DNA of 64,000 nt from Triglochin maritima (taxonomy: Eukaryota > Streptophyta > Magnoliopsida > Alismatales > Juncaginaceae): contig OY821771.1 of the NCBI GenBank assembly GCA_963682175.1, positions 14,011,001 to 14,075,000 on the forward strand, in the 5' to 3' direction. The notes below the pieces were generated by a model that was not told where the DNA came from, did no database searches, and worked only from the letters and a program-made list of their open reading frames with translations. Position 1 is the first letter of the stretch. The number at the start of each line of letters is the position of its first letter. Shown piece after piece: positions 43,693 through 57,171 of the stretch. Position numbers and translations under genes: made by a program.

Positions 43693-46600
43693 TCACCTGC
43701 CCACCCTTGCGAATCTACTAGCCACCCCGACCGTTGCCGCTTTAGTCACCAAACCACGGTTAAAAGTGAAAGCAAGAATAACAGCTCCACCAATGATTAA
43801 GAGCTTCGGCAAATTCAACCCGCACTGTTTATCAGTGTCCTGATTTTCATTTACATTTCCTTCCATTCCCCGTGGGTTTTCTATGGTTATTTTGGTCATC
43901 TTGGAGGTCTTTGCACATTTTCGACTTGCAGTATTTTCCTTGATTTCCTTCTTGTAAGCCCGGAAGCCAGGATCAATCTTTCTGACAGCTCCCCACATTC
44001 CCTGTCGGACGCCAAATTTCGCAATTTCCCATGGAATCCCCATATCCTCACGATGGAAGAGTAGCACCTCACATGCTGTCAGTTGGCCGTCCCCTCTCAT
44101 CGACTCCACTAAACACAAATAAAAGGCAACAAATTTCAGCTAGTGTTTATTTAGAAAACAGCAAAGAAGGCGAGCAAGTATTTGGAACAATAGACACAAG
44201 TGGAATAAAATGTTTGTTAGAGAGTGAACAGACTAACTTACCTGGTCTGATCAACCAACTCGAGTAGTAGTCGTCAACGCGTCGAGGAGTGTTACGTCTT
44301 GGAAAGGATGGACATGGCACTCCCTGAAACCAATTAGGCCAGCTTTGTTAAAATACGCGATGCTTGGTGAAATTAACACAATTTCTCATCACTAGAAAGG
44401 GTCTTCCACTTCACGGCAAAAAATATGCCCAACAAGGATAACAACCAAAGGTTAAATGTTCCATTTACAGAAACAGTAAAAGTAGAAAAAGAGGAATACC
44501 TTGGTGACACAGTAGTAGGAATTTCCTGATTGCCAAATTCGGCGCCCAATGATATACTCTCTATCGCTACAGAAGAACGGGAACTGCTTATCCAAAAATA
44601 AAAACAAAAAAGGTAAGATCACAAGGAAAATGCCCTAGCAAAATATCATTTTTAATATGAAAGGTTGATCACTAGTACTTACTTTTCGGACCCAATGGAC
44701 AATCATTGTCCCAGTCGTTGGACATTCTTCTAAAGTATTGTGATAAATAAGCATATCATCCCACTTAGACTTGGTTCTGAACTCATCGTCCCAGAAGAAA
44801 TCCCTTACAGTTTCTGGAGAAGCATCCTCAAAGATTGTACTGCTGCGATACTGTGGAGGTCCGGTCTTTAAAAAAAACACAGCACAAATTTTAGCTACAC
44901 CTCTTAACCTAATAATATAGAGTATACATAACCGTGCATAATGAAATTTAAGTTCGACATACACATCTAGTGCTTTCTGAAATCAAGAAATACAGAGTGA
45001 AAGGTGAAAGATGAAAGATGACTGTAGAATTTTACGAGTTTGACACACTTTACTTGTATGTGAAATGTTACCTTAGGATCTCGACGCCAGGCTTTGTATC
45101 TCATAGTGGGTAGGGAGCGATCCATCATCGGTATCCATGATGGACCGCCATCGATCCCCGCAACCAATTGTTGCAGGTGCATCAAATCCTCCGTTTTCAC
45201 AACCAAATTTCCACTTTCTACTTCTCTACATAACCAAAATAAAACATTTTAGCTTAAAATTTGCTTCTTAGAAACCTGCCATAAAATTAATTGTCATATA
45301 ATCATGCGAAATTAAGATCAGATTATCAGAACAACCTTCACAACACTTTCACGAACATAGTTCGAAGAGACGAAATCAAGACCATTAAAGTTTACTAGCA
45401 GCTGCCAGCATAAAGATCAACCAATAACTTCAATATTCATTGTCAAACAACCCATATACAATTACAGAGACGCTGTTTCAACATGTCAGAATCGTTTTCT
45501 GCAGCATGAGCACCACAATGCAGCCAAAATTTTAAAAAATATACCCTACACACAATTGCACACTATACTAATAAACTTTGACAACTATACTGATCTAAGA
45601 TCGCCTTTTGAATTTGCTATCAATGAGATATAGCGGTGTAAACGGGGTGGGTCGGGTTGGGTTTCCTGCCACCCCATACCCGACCAGCTATTTGTGGAAT
45701 GGGTAGCGGGTCGGGTTTTACCCACCCCTGGAATTTCCCACCCGTTCCTGTCGGGTAACGAGGCGGGCAAACGGGTAGGGCCGGTTACTATCAAATAATG
45801 TCCATTGTCATCAAATTTAACGAAATGATCCCACACATGAGATGTAACTTTTCTTTTCCTAGTATTTTTTTGAGATTCTTCTACTAAACTATCATCTTGA
45901 TTGGATGTCAAATCTAGGAAAAAAATCATTCAAATCAATACATACATAAATATATAATTGGTGAAGAAAATATAAAAGTATAATTAAGTAAACGGGTTAG
46001 CGGTTTAATAGGACGGGTTGAACAACTTTCCATACCCGCCCCGTCTAAGGGTGGGTAAACGGGTGGCATTCTCTTATGTCACAAAGTTATTACTCTAGGG
46101 ACATTTTCATGTTCCTGTTTCTTTGCTACATGACCCATACATTTTAACAACTTTCACGATAAATTATGATAGTTAGATAAATATTAAGGTTAAAACGCCA
46201 TCAAGTTATCAGTCACAAGATTAAAATAAGTGATAAGACAACGCATCATCGCAAATCTCAAAACTCAACAAAATTTAACATTTCATTTTCGGGAGGCACA
46301 TATTCAGCATCGTAACGGCAAATCACACAAAACTAGTAAGATGCAAGTGCCTGGCGTAAAGTAGAAGATCGATAACAACTTGACGTCCAACCTAATTTTT
46401 TCCAGAAATAATAGTAAAACGCCATTTTAAGTAAGCAAAAGCAAACCTTTTTGCCAAAAGCTCAATGGCTTCTTCTTCGAGGACTGGAACTTTATGATCT
46501 GAATCTGAAGTTGACGTTGTCAAGGAAGCATCTGCAATCAAACCCACTACCCACTCGGGCTTCCACGTCCATCCAACAACAAGTCCCAACACAATGGCCA

Positions 46601-46697
46601 CCCATAGTGGAATTAAGAACAAAAACACCTCCCAAAACACACCCACAAGTGTTGGTCTCTTCAGAATCCCAACAAAAGCGTCCAAAACCGCCGCCAT
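43693..46697 (-). CDS. Membrane-anchored START-domain protein (CP5-like), 389 aa
   Basis: Six exons on the minus strand, all with GT..AG borders and one continuous frame (1170 nt): 46697-46447, 45225-45072, 44865-44683, 44583-44500, 44323-44242 and 44108-43693. An N-terminal hydrophobic segment (residues about 17-42, VGVFWEVFLFLIPLWVAIV) ends in GWTWKPEW. The START lipid-binding domain runs from about 85 to 300 (DLMHLQQLVAGIDGGPSW, RYKAWRRDPKTGPPQYRSST, VRDFFWDDEFR, TLEECPTTGTMIVHW, FPFFCSDREYIIGRRIW, DGQLTACEV, EDMGIPWEIAKFGVRQGMWG). A second hydrophobic stretch is near the C-terminus (KLLIIGGAVILAF). It probably binds or moves a lipid at a membrane. It looks like a functional host gene; length and exon order fit the family as I know it. 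Confidence 0.9.
45625..46075. mobile_element. Possible hAT-like non-autonomous element in START intron 1
   Basis: GC-rich text with repeated CGGGT/ACCCG words in AT-rich surroundings. It begins TAGCGGTGTAAACGGGG and ends GGGTGGGTAAACGGGTGGCA, of the style found in subterminal regions of plant hAT elements. A related piece is at 48055-48215. Borders and target duplication were not resolved. Confidence 0.4.
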
Positions 46698-46719
46698 GAT
46701 GGATCAAACCAAAATCCAG

Positions 46720-47215
46720 AAAACTTTTCAAGCGAATATCGGATTTTTACGATACAAACGAGGGTTTAGGAGAAAACCAACAAAATATTTGGAGCAAAGA
46801 TTGGATTTTTGACGCCGGAAACGAGGGTTTGGATGAAAACCAACAGAACTTAAACCAAAATAATTGATCTTTGACGACAAAAACTAGGATTTAGACTTTA
46901 GACCGAGACCCACAAAAGTTCTCCACAAATTATTGGGTTTTGACAACAAAAACGAGGGTTTGGACGAAAACCCACAAAAGTTCTCCCAAAAGGGTTGGAT
47001 TTTGACGACAGAAACAAGGGTTTGGGCGAAAAACCCACAAAAGAATGAATTTCGACGACAAAAAACGAGGGTCTGGACGAAGACCCACAGAAATACTCCA
47101 CTAAAGACTGGATGTTGACACCAAAAACAAGGGTTTGGTCGAGAACCCACAAAAATACTGAACAAAAGATTGGATTTTGACGACAAAAACAAGGGTTTAG
47201 ATGGAGGGGGTGGAA
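46720..47215 (-). repeat. Minisatellite of about 60-bp units in START gene leader
   Basis: About eight diverged units, each with GACGACAAAAACGAGGGTTT, GGACGAAAACCCACAAAA and a short spacer. It ends only about 25 bp from the start codon. Given the TATA box at 47320-47327, most of it would be transcribed as 5' UTR. Confidence 0.85.
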
Positions 47216-47319
47216 ACCCACAACATTAACAATCAAAAATCGGCTTTAGGGTTTGAAGTTTGAAGGGACGAAGCAAAGAGCAGAGATGGCTTGTGTTAGT
47301 GCCGGATTGGATTTTGCCA

Positions 47320-47327
47320 CTTTTATA
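47320..47327 (-). promoter_or_regulatory. Candidate TATA box of the START gene
   Basis: TATAAAAG on the minus strand, about 620 bp before the ATG. A start near 47290 would give a leader of about 590 nt. There is a closely spaced CT-rich tract downstream, as often at plant start sites. Inferred only. Confidence 0.4.
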
Positions 47328-47339
47328 GTTTTAACAGTA

Positions 47340-49240
47340 TGTCTTTTTTTTTGTTTTTTATTTATTGATGAATTGAAATGTGGCCGCAAATCGATGACGG
47401 CTTAACTTAACTAACCTTAGTCGCAAGAAAGCATGTGATGATGACAAATGAGGGGATTGGATTGCCCTTTATAGCACCTCCACTGATTACGGGATTATTC
47501 CATTATGCTTTCGGTTTTATTTTACTTTTTTCATTTTGGAAATTTTATTTATGTAATTAAATATGAAATACTACCCGCCGAACCACAATCCACGAACACG
47601 CTTATTTAGGTAGGAGGGATTGCAGTTGTATGCTAACTCGTCTCGCGAACCTACTAATATTTATTAATATAATATATAGCGTTTCATTCTTGAACAAGAA
47701 TTCGTTCCTTCTAGCCGTGTTTAAGATTTTATTATTATCTTGTGCTTTTTTATTTAAAGAGTGTGGTGAAAATAGTCCGATTTTTTTGGTTTTTGAAATG
47801 TCTGATTTTTTTATGGTTATACATGTTTTCATTCACAGCCATACATGTTATGGAAATAAAACTAACATTATGTTGTTAGGACCTTGAGATGTTCACTTTT
47901 ATTCATTTCTTTTCATTAGGTTTACAATTATCACTTGTTAATTGTTAGTTTATCCAAAAGTGATAGGTTATTTATGGTACATGTTTTATAGGTTTTGATT
48001 TGTCAATACATGTTATGGGCCCAAAATTAATATCATGTAGGAATTAATTTGTTTAACCCACCAAACCCTTCCAACCCGTCAAATCCGTCCTTAAGTGGGG
48101 TGGGTAGCAACAAATAAAATTCAACCTGCCCCGCCCTACCTCACTTACCCCCCATAGTTTGGCGGGGTAGATATTGGTAGCCGGGAAACCCGCCCGTTTG
48201 TAGCCTTCGTCAAACCATATCCGAGGATAATAAAAAATACTAACTTTTGCATCAAATATAAGTGGTAATTAATATTTACATGATGAGTTAATAAAAAACT
48301 AGGTTATTTGTTTATAAATATAAACATAATTGAATACAAAAAACAAAATAGAAATATAATTTTCTTAATGTATTTTTTTTTCAAAATATTTAAGGTGATA
48401 CAACGAAAGACATAAAAATACGCTATAAGAATTTGAATATTACCCGAATTTGAATCCGAATTCAATTTTTTTTTCAAATATAATTATGAAATTGGTAAAT
48501 TATGAAAAATTCGGATTCAAATTCAGATTTAATATGCTTATTTAGAATTTGAATTTGAATTCAAATACAAGATACATCCGATTCGAAAATATCTGTTTGC
48601 ATCTCAACCCTGCGGAACACTTTTTTTTTCTTTTTTGCACCTACTTGTTAAAATTTCTAACCGGTGGATCACGTTTTAAACATGTAGTCTGTTGATGAAA
48701 ATGTCATGTAAATGCAAAACATGTTTATTCAATGGAAAATCCAAAATGGTTGAACTAAGCACGGTATTTAGAATTGACTTTGTAAAGCTATGGCGTTCCG
48801 TTTTAAATCTATTTTTACTAAGTCCTTATGAATCGTGAAGAAATTAAGAGTCTGACGTATACAAAAAGAATATAAAATTGTACAATAAATAAATGGCAGG
48901 TTAGATTGCACACATACATGGATCCTTACTCTAGGCACAACATAGCAACAAGACATTTATTTGCAAACAATAATAGCAAGAAATTAATTGGAGGCATCTT
49001 TAAAATCCAAAGATGACTTTTTTGTCACTTAAGAATTTCGTGGACCTATTTCAAGCCAATTTGCAATTACATGAAAACAAATGAATATATAATTCCAAGG
49101 TAAAGCTTGAGCCTACTACAACATGTTACCAGGTAATTTTGCAATTTGGCTACATGATCTCATGGTTAATTTAGTTGATGTGATTAGTATGCACGGTTGC
49201 AAAGGATCAATTATATTGTTAAAAAAATCAGTATAATCTA
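47340..49240. other. Intergenic stretch with a hAT-like fragment
   Basis: AT-rich, no gene. 48055-48215 holds a GC-rich segment (AACCCGTCAAATCCG, GGCGGGGTAG, AACCCGCCCG) like the one in the START intron. Confidence 0.5.
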
Positions 49241-49241
49241 A

Positions 49242-49828
49242 TGTTTCGGTATTGAGTATTGTTTTAACCGCTTGAAGGTTGACGTTGTCATATTCTCATA
49301 ATTAATTGTCTTTCTCAGAGATTCGACTTTCACCGAATCTGCCCAAGAACTCATAATACAAGAATTACATACATTAACACATATCCACTGTGAAAGAATT
49401 AAACCACTCTCCATAGTAAAAGATATACGTGGAAAACTTTCAACTCGAGGGTAAAACCAACGGCCCAACACACATTATTGATATTATTGATACAAACAAA
49501 GTTACATCATCAGTGAAACTCATCAACTCACATTTACCTACCCTCCATCAAATAACTCTCTACCAATATCCTTTTGACAAACCCTAACACATACCTCTCC
49601 TGGGTTGCAATTCGTGCACTCAATGTGTTAATTACATGTGTTTAATTATGTGTGGTGGCACTTCAAACCCAAGGGATATCCCTATTTATAGCCCAACCAA
49701 AATCGGTTAAAACCTTAAAATTAAGGAAATGAATTAACAAATTAAAATCTAGGAAAAAACATCACTGAAAATACGTGATCCGCTTTGCATAATTCCTTCG
49801 ATTTAGAATTGAAGACATTTTCCTAATA
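49242..49828 (-). repeat. Copia-type LTR (second family)
   Basis: On the minus strand a purine tract AAGCCAAGGTGGAGAT, common just before copia 3' LTRs, is followed by a segment of about 590 bp with a TATA box (TATAAATA, 49690-49683) that ends in CCGAAACA. The start TG seems mutated. The upstream part (49829-50310) is the non-coding 3' end of its internal region, cut off at 50320. Confidence 0.55.
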
Positions 49829-50320
49829 ATCTCCACCTTGGCTTGAATCCTATTTCCATCCAGCATCAAAATCACACCAACTTGATTGTTGATGCTCGTA
49901 CACCTCGAAGAAAACTTATGTATCTCCACGTTTCGCTACATGCTCTCAAGTAGCAGTCCCTCACCTGAGGTGCCTCCTCGTGGTTCTTCTCCATGCCGCA
50001 ATGCGTCATTCTTTCCGATTGTCGACAACCCATTAACCTTCTTCATGTGCCCTCATGCAACACGGATCCACCATAAGCATTCTCCATCACGAGCCCATCT
50101 ATGACCCGATATGCATCACCACGAATGTCATCGTACTTGTTGCACTCTGACCACAACATCTGCTCTTCGTGACACTCACCCGACGTAACACGCCTCCTCC
50201 CGAAGCGTATGCAATACTCCCTTTGTGCGCTCTCTCCTCTTTGTTACGTCCACCCTACATAACATGATGCCTCTCTCGAAGTGTATGCACCAATCCCTTC
50301 GTGTTCTCCTCTTTGTTATG

Positions 50321-51080
50321 TGTAAGACCTGATTCCTTGGTATTATAATAAAGTTCATTTTCATCTTTCATACTTGTGTGATGGTTTCTTATGTTGTTTG
50401 CTTGTGTTTGGATGTTTGTCTTTGTTTTGGGAAAGTTTTCATTTTCAGGGAAATTTTCATTTTCGGGAAAAGTTTCCTTTTCAGGAACAGTTTCTCTCGG
50501 GAAAAATCTCTCTTCGGGGAAAGTTTCATTTTTGAGGAAAAATTTACTTTTTGGGAGAAGTTTCCATTCGGGAAAAAGTTTCATTTTTGGTCGAGCGAGT
50601 GTGACACGTCTGGCACGTGTGCAACTAGGCTCGATCAGTTTTGCTTCGGGCGTGTCAGCCTTGGTTTCCTTTTCCTTCATGCCATGTGGGTTGGTGTGTG
50701 ATGTGTGATAAGTGTGCATGTGAGGTGGCGCCACGTCAACAATTGAAGATCTGATTTTGCAAGAAAAAGGAAGGAAGAATTAAGGGGAAATTTTGGTGCA
50801 CATGTGAGTGCTAGCGTTTTGGTAAGTTGCTACGTTGGATTTGATTTTCTCTTACCACATGGGCTGGTGCTGTTGGGAATTGATGAGTCAGCAACTAAGG
50901 ATGCAATTAGCATTGAAATAGGAAGGTTCAAAGGAGATCATGGAGATTTTGGGGGGATCTTGCAAGATCACGTTTGGATGCAATCTAGTGGGAATTGGAA
51001 AGGAGATTTATGTGCATGACATAGGCTGCAACCCTAGTCGTCCCCCCACTCTTTGGGGGGATCTTGCAAGATCACTCAAG
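50321..51080 (+). repeat. Tekay-like LTR, 5' part
   Basis: Starts TGTAAGACCTGATTCC and resembles the minus-strand LTR start at 2132. It contains eight or more diverged GGGAAAAGTTTCC-type repeats (50428-50595) and a GCCACGTCA box (50728). It is truncated where the copia LTR copy begins. Confidence 0.55.
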
Positions 51081-51089
51081 AAGTGCCTA

Positions 51090-52838
51090 ATTTGATTCGT
51101 GACACTAATTTGGAATATAGTGATAAAGGCAATAGTTGGTTGAACATGACTTGTGCTGGAAAAGATAACTAGTCAAACAATTATCGTTGCCCATTTTAAT
51201 TGAGTGATGATATTAGTGGGTCCCTTGATAAAACAAAATTATAATGTGCACAATGTAACTTGAGTTAAGTTACATAGTTATAATTAGCTTAAAGAGATCA
51301 AGAAATGAATATAATACAAAGGTGACACATTTCTACTTTGTATATATTCTTAATATCATGAGGCAATGGACGGACACAAGTGGTGCACTTACATCACTAA
51401 ATGGATCGTGTTTAGTTCGAGTGGAACAAAGACATCTATGCTAATTGGGTAAGTATAATGTGTAGCTAGATACCACTATAATTTGAGATATTAAGTGTTT
51501 AATATCGCTGTCAATTTGGCTTAGATCCTCCTATAGGTCACACCACAAAACTGGAAAACAAGAAACTTGATTTTGAGCCCATATGATGTGTCGGGTTTCA
51601 TGTGAAAAAGGGACACATGTGGTAAATGAATAACATCAATATGTCATGAGAATTGACATAGTTAGAATCATAATAAATTCATATGAGGTGTGTATATTAT
51701 GGGGTGTAATAATTAAATATTACATATGATAATATATTACATAAGATATGAATTTGATAAAAAAAACCAAAATATCAAATTTTGTTGGAAATAAATCCAA
51801 AATTTGACAAAGGCAAAATCGGGGTCAAACACGGTAAACCGTTTAGGGTTCGGTCGACCGGGGTGTCTTTGGAATGGTCAACCGAACGGAGAACGGGTAA
51901 ACACAATTGGTTGACCAAAATTGTCTGGAGTGCCTGGACAATTGGGTTCGGTTAACCGAGCGTGAACGGTCAACCGAGAAAGGATATTTTTGGTAGACCG
52001 AAGGTGACACGGTCGTCCGATGAATGCTCGCCAGGAGAATTTTTTGGTGGGTCAACGGTCGACTGAGAAAGACGCGGATCGTCCGAATTTTTCCAGAAAA
52101 TTTTTCTCATGCAAATTCGGTCGACCATCTAGCTCACGGTCCACCGAACATGTGTTATAACCGAATGGTTCGGTTAACCGAGAAAAATTCTCGGTCAACC
52201 GAATAGTGTGATTTTTGCCTGAATTATTAAGAGAATAATTAGATCATGGGTTGGATTAATTCCAGATTTAATCAAACATTTTTATGGGTGCTTATATGGC
52301 ATTTTGAGATTAATTTTAGGAGAGAATACGCAAGAGATCGTGACTAAAGAATAGTTCTTAATGAGGATGTTTTAGGAGCCTGTAAAAGGACCCTTCATCC
52401 TACTTGTTTATGTTAATGCAAAAATTCTTTCTCTCATTAGTCTCTCCCTTAATCACCACGAAAATCTCTTAGTAATTTTAAGTTTTGGAGATAGAAAATC
52501 TTAGGAGCTTAAAGAGGGGTTATTAGCTAGATTCTAAGCCTAATTAGAGATTGATTGGCTAGCTCATTTCTCTCTAATCTTGTTTAGAGTTTGATGAACA
52601 CTTGAAGGCGAATCGGCGGGCGATTCAATGGGCAACGCGACTCCGGATCTTCGAAAAAATTTAGAGAACCTTTGGGTATAATTCTCTCTTTGTGATTTAT
52701 TTTAATATATGTAGGATTGCATGATATTAGAATAAACACAAAGTAATGTACATAAAATTGTTGAAAGTATGAAATCGATCTTATATGTTGTATTAAAAAT
52801 TTAAAATATATACATACATGGGGACACAAAATCCTACA
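51090..52838 (+). repeat. Second copy of the copia 3' LTR
   Basis: Homologous to about 19240-20864 and ends in ATCCTACA like it. It lacks the first part. The palindrome array (51850-52206) has about a dozen sites, but most read GGTCAACC, GGTTAACC, GGTAGACC or GGTCGTCC instead of GGTCGACC. Confidence 0.75.
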
Positions 52839-53786
52839 TACCATGAATGGTGTGAGTAGATCACATCATTGTCGACGTAAGATGAAAGCACACGACCTAC
52901 AATGCATGACCTTTAGCTTAAGATTATATCCTGACTGGTGTATGTTATTAAATGTATAGATTGGCATGTAGACTCTCATGCATGTTTGCATTATGTTGAT
53001 ATGCGATGCGTTTGCATTTATGGTGGACGCCTCGTAGCATGGTCTATTGCATTCAATGGGTTTATGTCATCGTTATATATATATATATTATATATATATG
53101 AGACCCCAAACATACACCATCAAGATCTAATCTAACGGTGAAAATGACAAAGGTAGTTTCGTAATCACCACATCCTCCTTTTACCTCCCCTCATTCCTTC
53201 CCATACGCACCCATCATGTTTTCTTTCTTCCTCCCTCTTTCGTTCCTTCCAATCACACCCATCCCATCCTCCTTCCTCCCGTCCAGCAAGCTTCCAAAAG
53301 ACGATGGAAGATCGACCTCCACTCTCCTCCCCTCCTTCCCCATCTCACCAAACCATCGACAACCACGAGGGAGTTAATCGTACGAGGTTTATGTGTGGTT
53401 TGTTGAGTTATTTGGTGTTTAGGTAGTGGTCGAGTAGGTCGGATTTGTGGAGTTTTTTTGGATTTTGGCGTGATATGTTGTTCGGATGTTGATGGTGCAT
53501 AGTTTTTTTTCTGTTGGAAATGAGGTTAAATTGGAAAATTTTGCTGGAATTTCGGTTTAGTGTTTCGAAACAATGTTTTTTCGAGTCATGTATTCGTTGT
53601 AAGTTTCGTGAGATTTCTCGAGGTTTTGGTTGCATTTGAATGATTTGATTGAATTTCTATTTATTTTCTCTTTTGTCTGCTCAAAATGGGATTGGATTGC
53701 ACTTGCATGATTCTGCGAAATATCATTTTTTTCTACTACTTATTTTTGTTAGGTGTAGTGTTCAGATACAGTTATACGTTCCGGAG
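52839..53786. other. Intergenic stretch
   Basis: Contains an AT microsatellite (53075-53098), followed by CT-rich text (53150-53350). No gene recognised. Confidence 0.5.
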
Positions 53787-55060
53787 AACTTGTGTAATAA
53801 AATGATATCATTGTGTATTAAAATGAAATATTGGTGTATTAAACATATACTTATGTGTATTGAACGCATATAGATGTGTATTCACTCGAAATTTTATTTA
53901 AGAAAGTGATGCAGTTTTGTAGAGTGCTCCATGTCATTTCTATCTCCAACATCACTCTTTCCTCTATCTCTCTTTCCTATAGAAAAATATGTCCTAATAT
54001 AGTAATTTAGTCTTATGTGAGCCTGATAGCATCTATGGTAGGCTTAAGTAGGGATGTCCATAAGTTCCCTAAGTTGACTTCAATTAATCATTTATATGTC
54101 TGATCACAAAAATATACAAATCAAACATTTACCCTCTCCCCAACACCAATCAATGTCTTAACTCTCATACCATGTACAACAACATGAACCCTCCATCTAC
54201 TTCCTTTCCTCCACAAGGATCAACAATTCATATTTATGTACGTATCTCTTTTAGAATCATATGTTGCTCACTTTTTCCTCTCCAGCGACAACCAATTGTA
54301 TTGGTGAATTAAACGTATTCTGTTGTGTATTGAACGCAATATTCCCTATAATACATTCTTTACTTAGAAATTGCTTATATGTGTAGACTTGTATGGTTTG
54401 ATAATGACAGATTGTTTGACAATTTTTTGGAAATGTTTTTGTTGCTTGATAGATTTTGTGAATGAGTTTTTATGAAGGAGTTGTTGAACTTGTGTAATAA
54501 AATAATATTGTTGTGTATTTAAATGATATATTAGTGTATTAAACATATACTATTGTGTATTGAACGCATATAGATGTGTATTTACTAGAAGTTTTATTTA
54601 AAAAAGTGATGCAGTTTTGTAGAGTGTTTCATGTCATTTTTATCTCCAACATCTCTCTTTCTTTCCTATAGAAAAATATGCAACACATCTCTCTCACATA
54701 TTCATCCCCTACTATAGTAACTTAGTCTTATGTGAGTCTGTTAGCATCTATGTTACGCTTAAGTGGGGATGTCTATAAGCTCCCTAAGTTGATTCAATTA
54801 ATCATTTATATGTCTGATCACAAAAAATATAAAAAATCAAACATTTCCCCTCTCTCCAACACCAATCAATGCCTTAACTCTCATATCATGTACAACAACA
54901 TGAACCCTCCATCTACTTCCTTTCCTCCACAAGGATCAACAATTCATGTTTATGTACGTATCTCTTTTAGAATCATATGTTGCTCATTTCTTCCTCTCCA
55001 GCGACAACCAATTGTATTGGTATATTAAACATATTCTGTTGTGTATTGAATGCATAAATG
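53787..55060. repeat. 700-bp tandem duplication
   Basis: About 53787-54345 and 54487-55050 align at an offset of 700 bp, with small indels and roughly 90% identity by eye (for example ATGTACAACAACATGAACCC in both). Inside are repeated words GTGTATTGAACGCATA and GTGTATTAAACATATAC. Frames inside are not genes. Confidence 0.85.
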
Positions 55061-57160
55061 TGTATTCACCGGAAGTTTTTATTTACGAAAGTGATGTGGT
55101 TGTGTATTTTGATGATGTTATTGTATATTAAACTTATAATGTAGTTTTGTATTTTAATAAAGATTTTCGAAAATGTTCTCTAACCAAAATATCCAATAGA
55201 CAAGCTAAACCATACCAAACAACATTATATTCAACTTATAATGCAATTGTGTATTTTAATAATGATTTTTATGAATTAAAGAGTTCTTGAACTTGTGTAA
55301 TAAAATGATACAGTTGTATATTGAAATGATATAATTATGTATTGTTGTGCATTGAACGCATATATATTATACGCTTCACTGGAAGGTCTAATTTCCTGGA
55401 ATTACGCATATTCTTGGAAGTGAATAATTTATTTTATACTATTCTAAATTAAGCACCAAACCATATTATTTTAGACCATTGCTTTTTCTGTTGGTTGTAG
55501 CTGCTTAATTGCATTTGAATAACTGCTTATGAAGAAACGTTGATTAATGCAATTATAAACTGCAAATAAACAAGCATAAAAGTTTATTAGTGAATAATAC
55601 AATCATGTTAGACAAGCATAGAAAATTTAAATACTATCCTACATCACTAGTTTAGTACAAAAGCATAATAGTATATTACACAACAATCCAATTCTGATAC
55701 ACAAATACCTTGTTTAATACACAAGCATAAAAGTTTATTAAACAACTATATAATCATAATACACAAGCATCGCAACAAATACATTACTTTATATATCATA
55801 GCAGCAAATACAATTATAAACAAAAGTATGGAATTTATATAGCCTATTACACAAGTATAGTACTTTACACAGAAAAACACCTAGTTTAACAACAAGTATA
55901 TCAAATGTAAAAAACAAAAGCATGAAATTTATATAGCCTAATACACAAGTATAATACTTTACATAGAAAAATGCATAGTTTAAAAATAATTATTGCACAT
56001 GTAGAAATGTTTAGCTAGCAAAACGAATAACAAACTGCTACCAAGAGGATGGGTTGAATTCTTTTTTTCTCAATTTTCGCTTTCTCTGTTTTCTGCAAAA
56101 ATCTTCATAGTTACGGATGAGAATGATAATTTAAGAATGAATCATTGCTTGTGAAAAAGTTTATAAACCTTCGTGGAGGAAGAACCTTTTGTTTTCAAAG
56201 CTTTTGTGCTCTTTTTTGATTGAATTTTTCCAGCAAAACAACACAATGCAAACACATGAAATTGACACATAGCATAAATATTTCACGTTAGAAACCAAAA
56301 ACCTCCAAAAAGACCTCCACACAACCACAACATCACAAATCAAAAGAATCATATTCAGGTAACGATTTTTCAGATTTCAAAGTGAAAATGCACTCCCGAA
56401 TAAAACCAAGCACGAACCCACATATCGTCATTGGTATCAGCAACTTCGACACATTCCAATAAAATCCTTACAAACACAACAGAAATGAAGAATGTCTCTT
56501 ATAAAAAACAATGAATTGGTACATCATAAACCACAAAATTCAAATATAAACAACTTTGCCACCAATTCCAACTAGAATCCCATAAAAACACAGAAATTCC
56601 TAAAAATCACAACTCGACTCCAATTCAAAATTCCTAAAAATCCGATCCAACTATTAAGAAACACACATCAAACGGCTGACTTTTGGCATTACAGAATCAA
56701 ATATTTAAATTTGTGAACTTGAAAAGCCAATAGTGCTTCCATGTTACCTCCTACCAAGATATTTGTAAAGATTTCTATCTGCTTACTAAACAAACAGAAA
56801 ATGTAATATAAAATTGGTTATCAACAACTTTTATCAACTTGTGTCATTATTGATGAAAGATTTGGTACAAGAACAACACTCTTACTTAAGGCTCACAACT
56901 TCCTCCATGTCTCATCAGCACACAATTTTGGAGCTTTATTTACATAATTATTATGATTACTACAACCTCCATGTGATGAAGGCCTTAGCACACATGCAAC
57001 CTGTCTGAAATATAGGATGAAACACAACATATTTCTGCAAGACCATCAAGCAGTAACTTCACTTTCATATCAGTTTCCTCATCAAATGAGAAAATAAAAA
57101 TGGGAAAAAAAGAGGAAATGTGAACTATTTTCAGGACCAAAAATGGAAGATAGAACTATT
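55061..57160. other. AT-rich stretch without a gene
   Basis: Recurrent words such as AATACACAAGCATAAAAG (55640-55960), related to the TGTATTAAAC words of the preceding duplication but on the other strand, suggest one large decayed element with terminal repeats from 53.7 to 56.0 kb. No coding region recognised. Confidence 0.4.
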
Positions 57161-57171
57161 TTCTCATCAGA

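Noticed and set aside
50378..50708. Phe/Ser-rich plus-strand frames (107 and 105 aa) and the opposing 159-aa minus frame
   Set aside because: All arise from the GGGAAAAGTTTCC repeats of the LTR.
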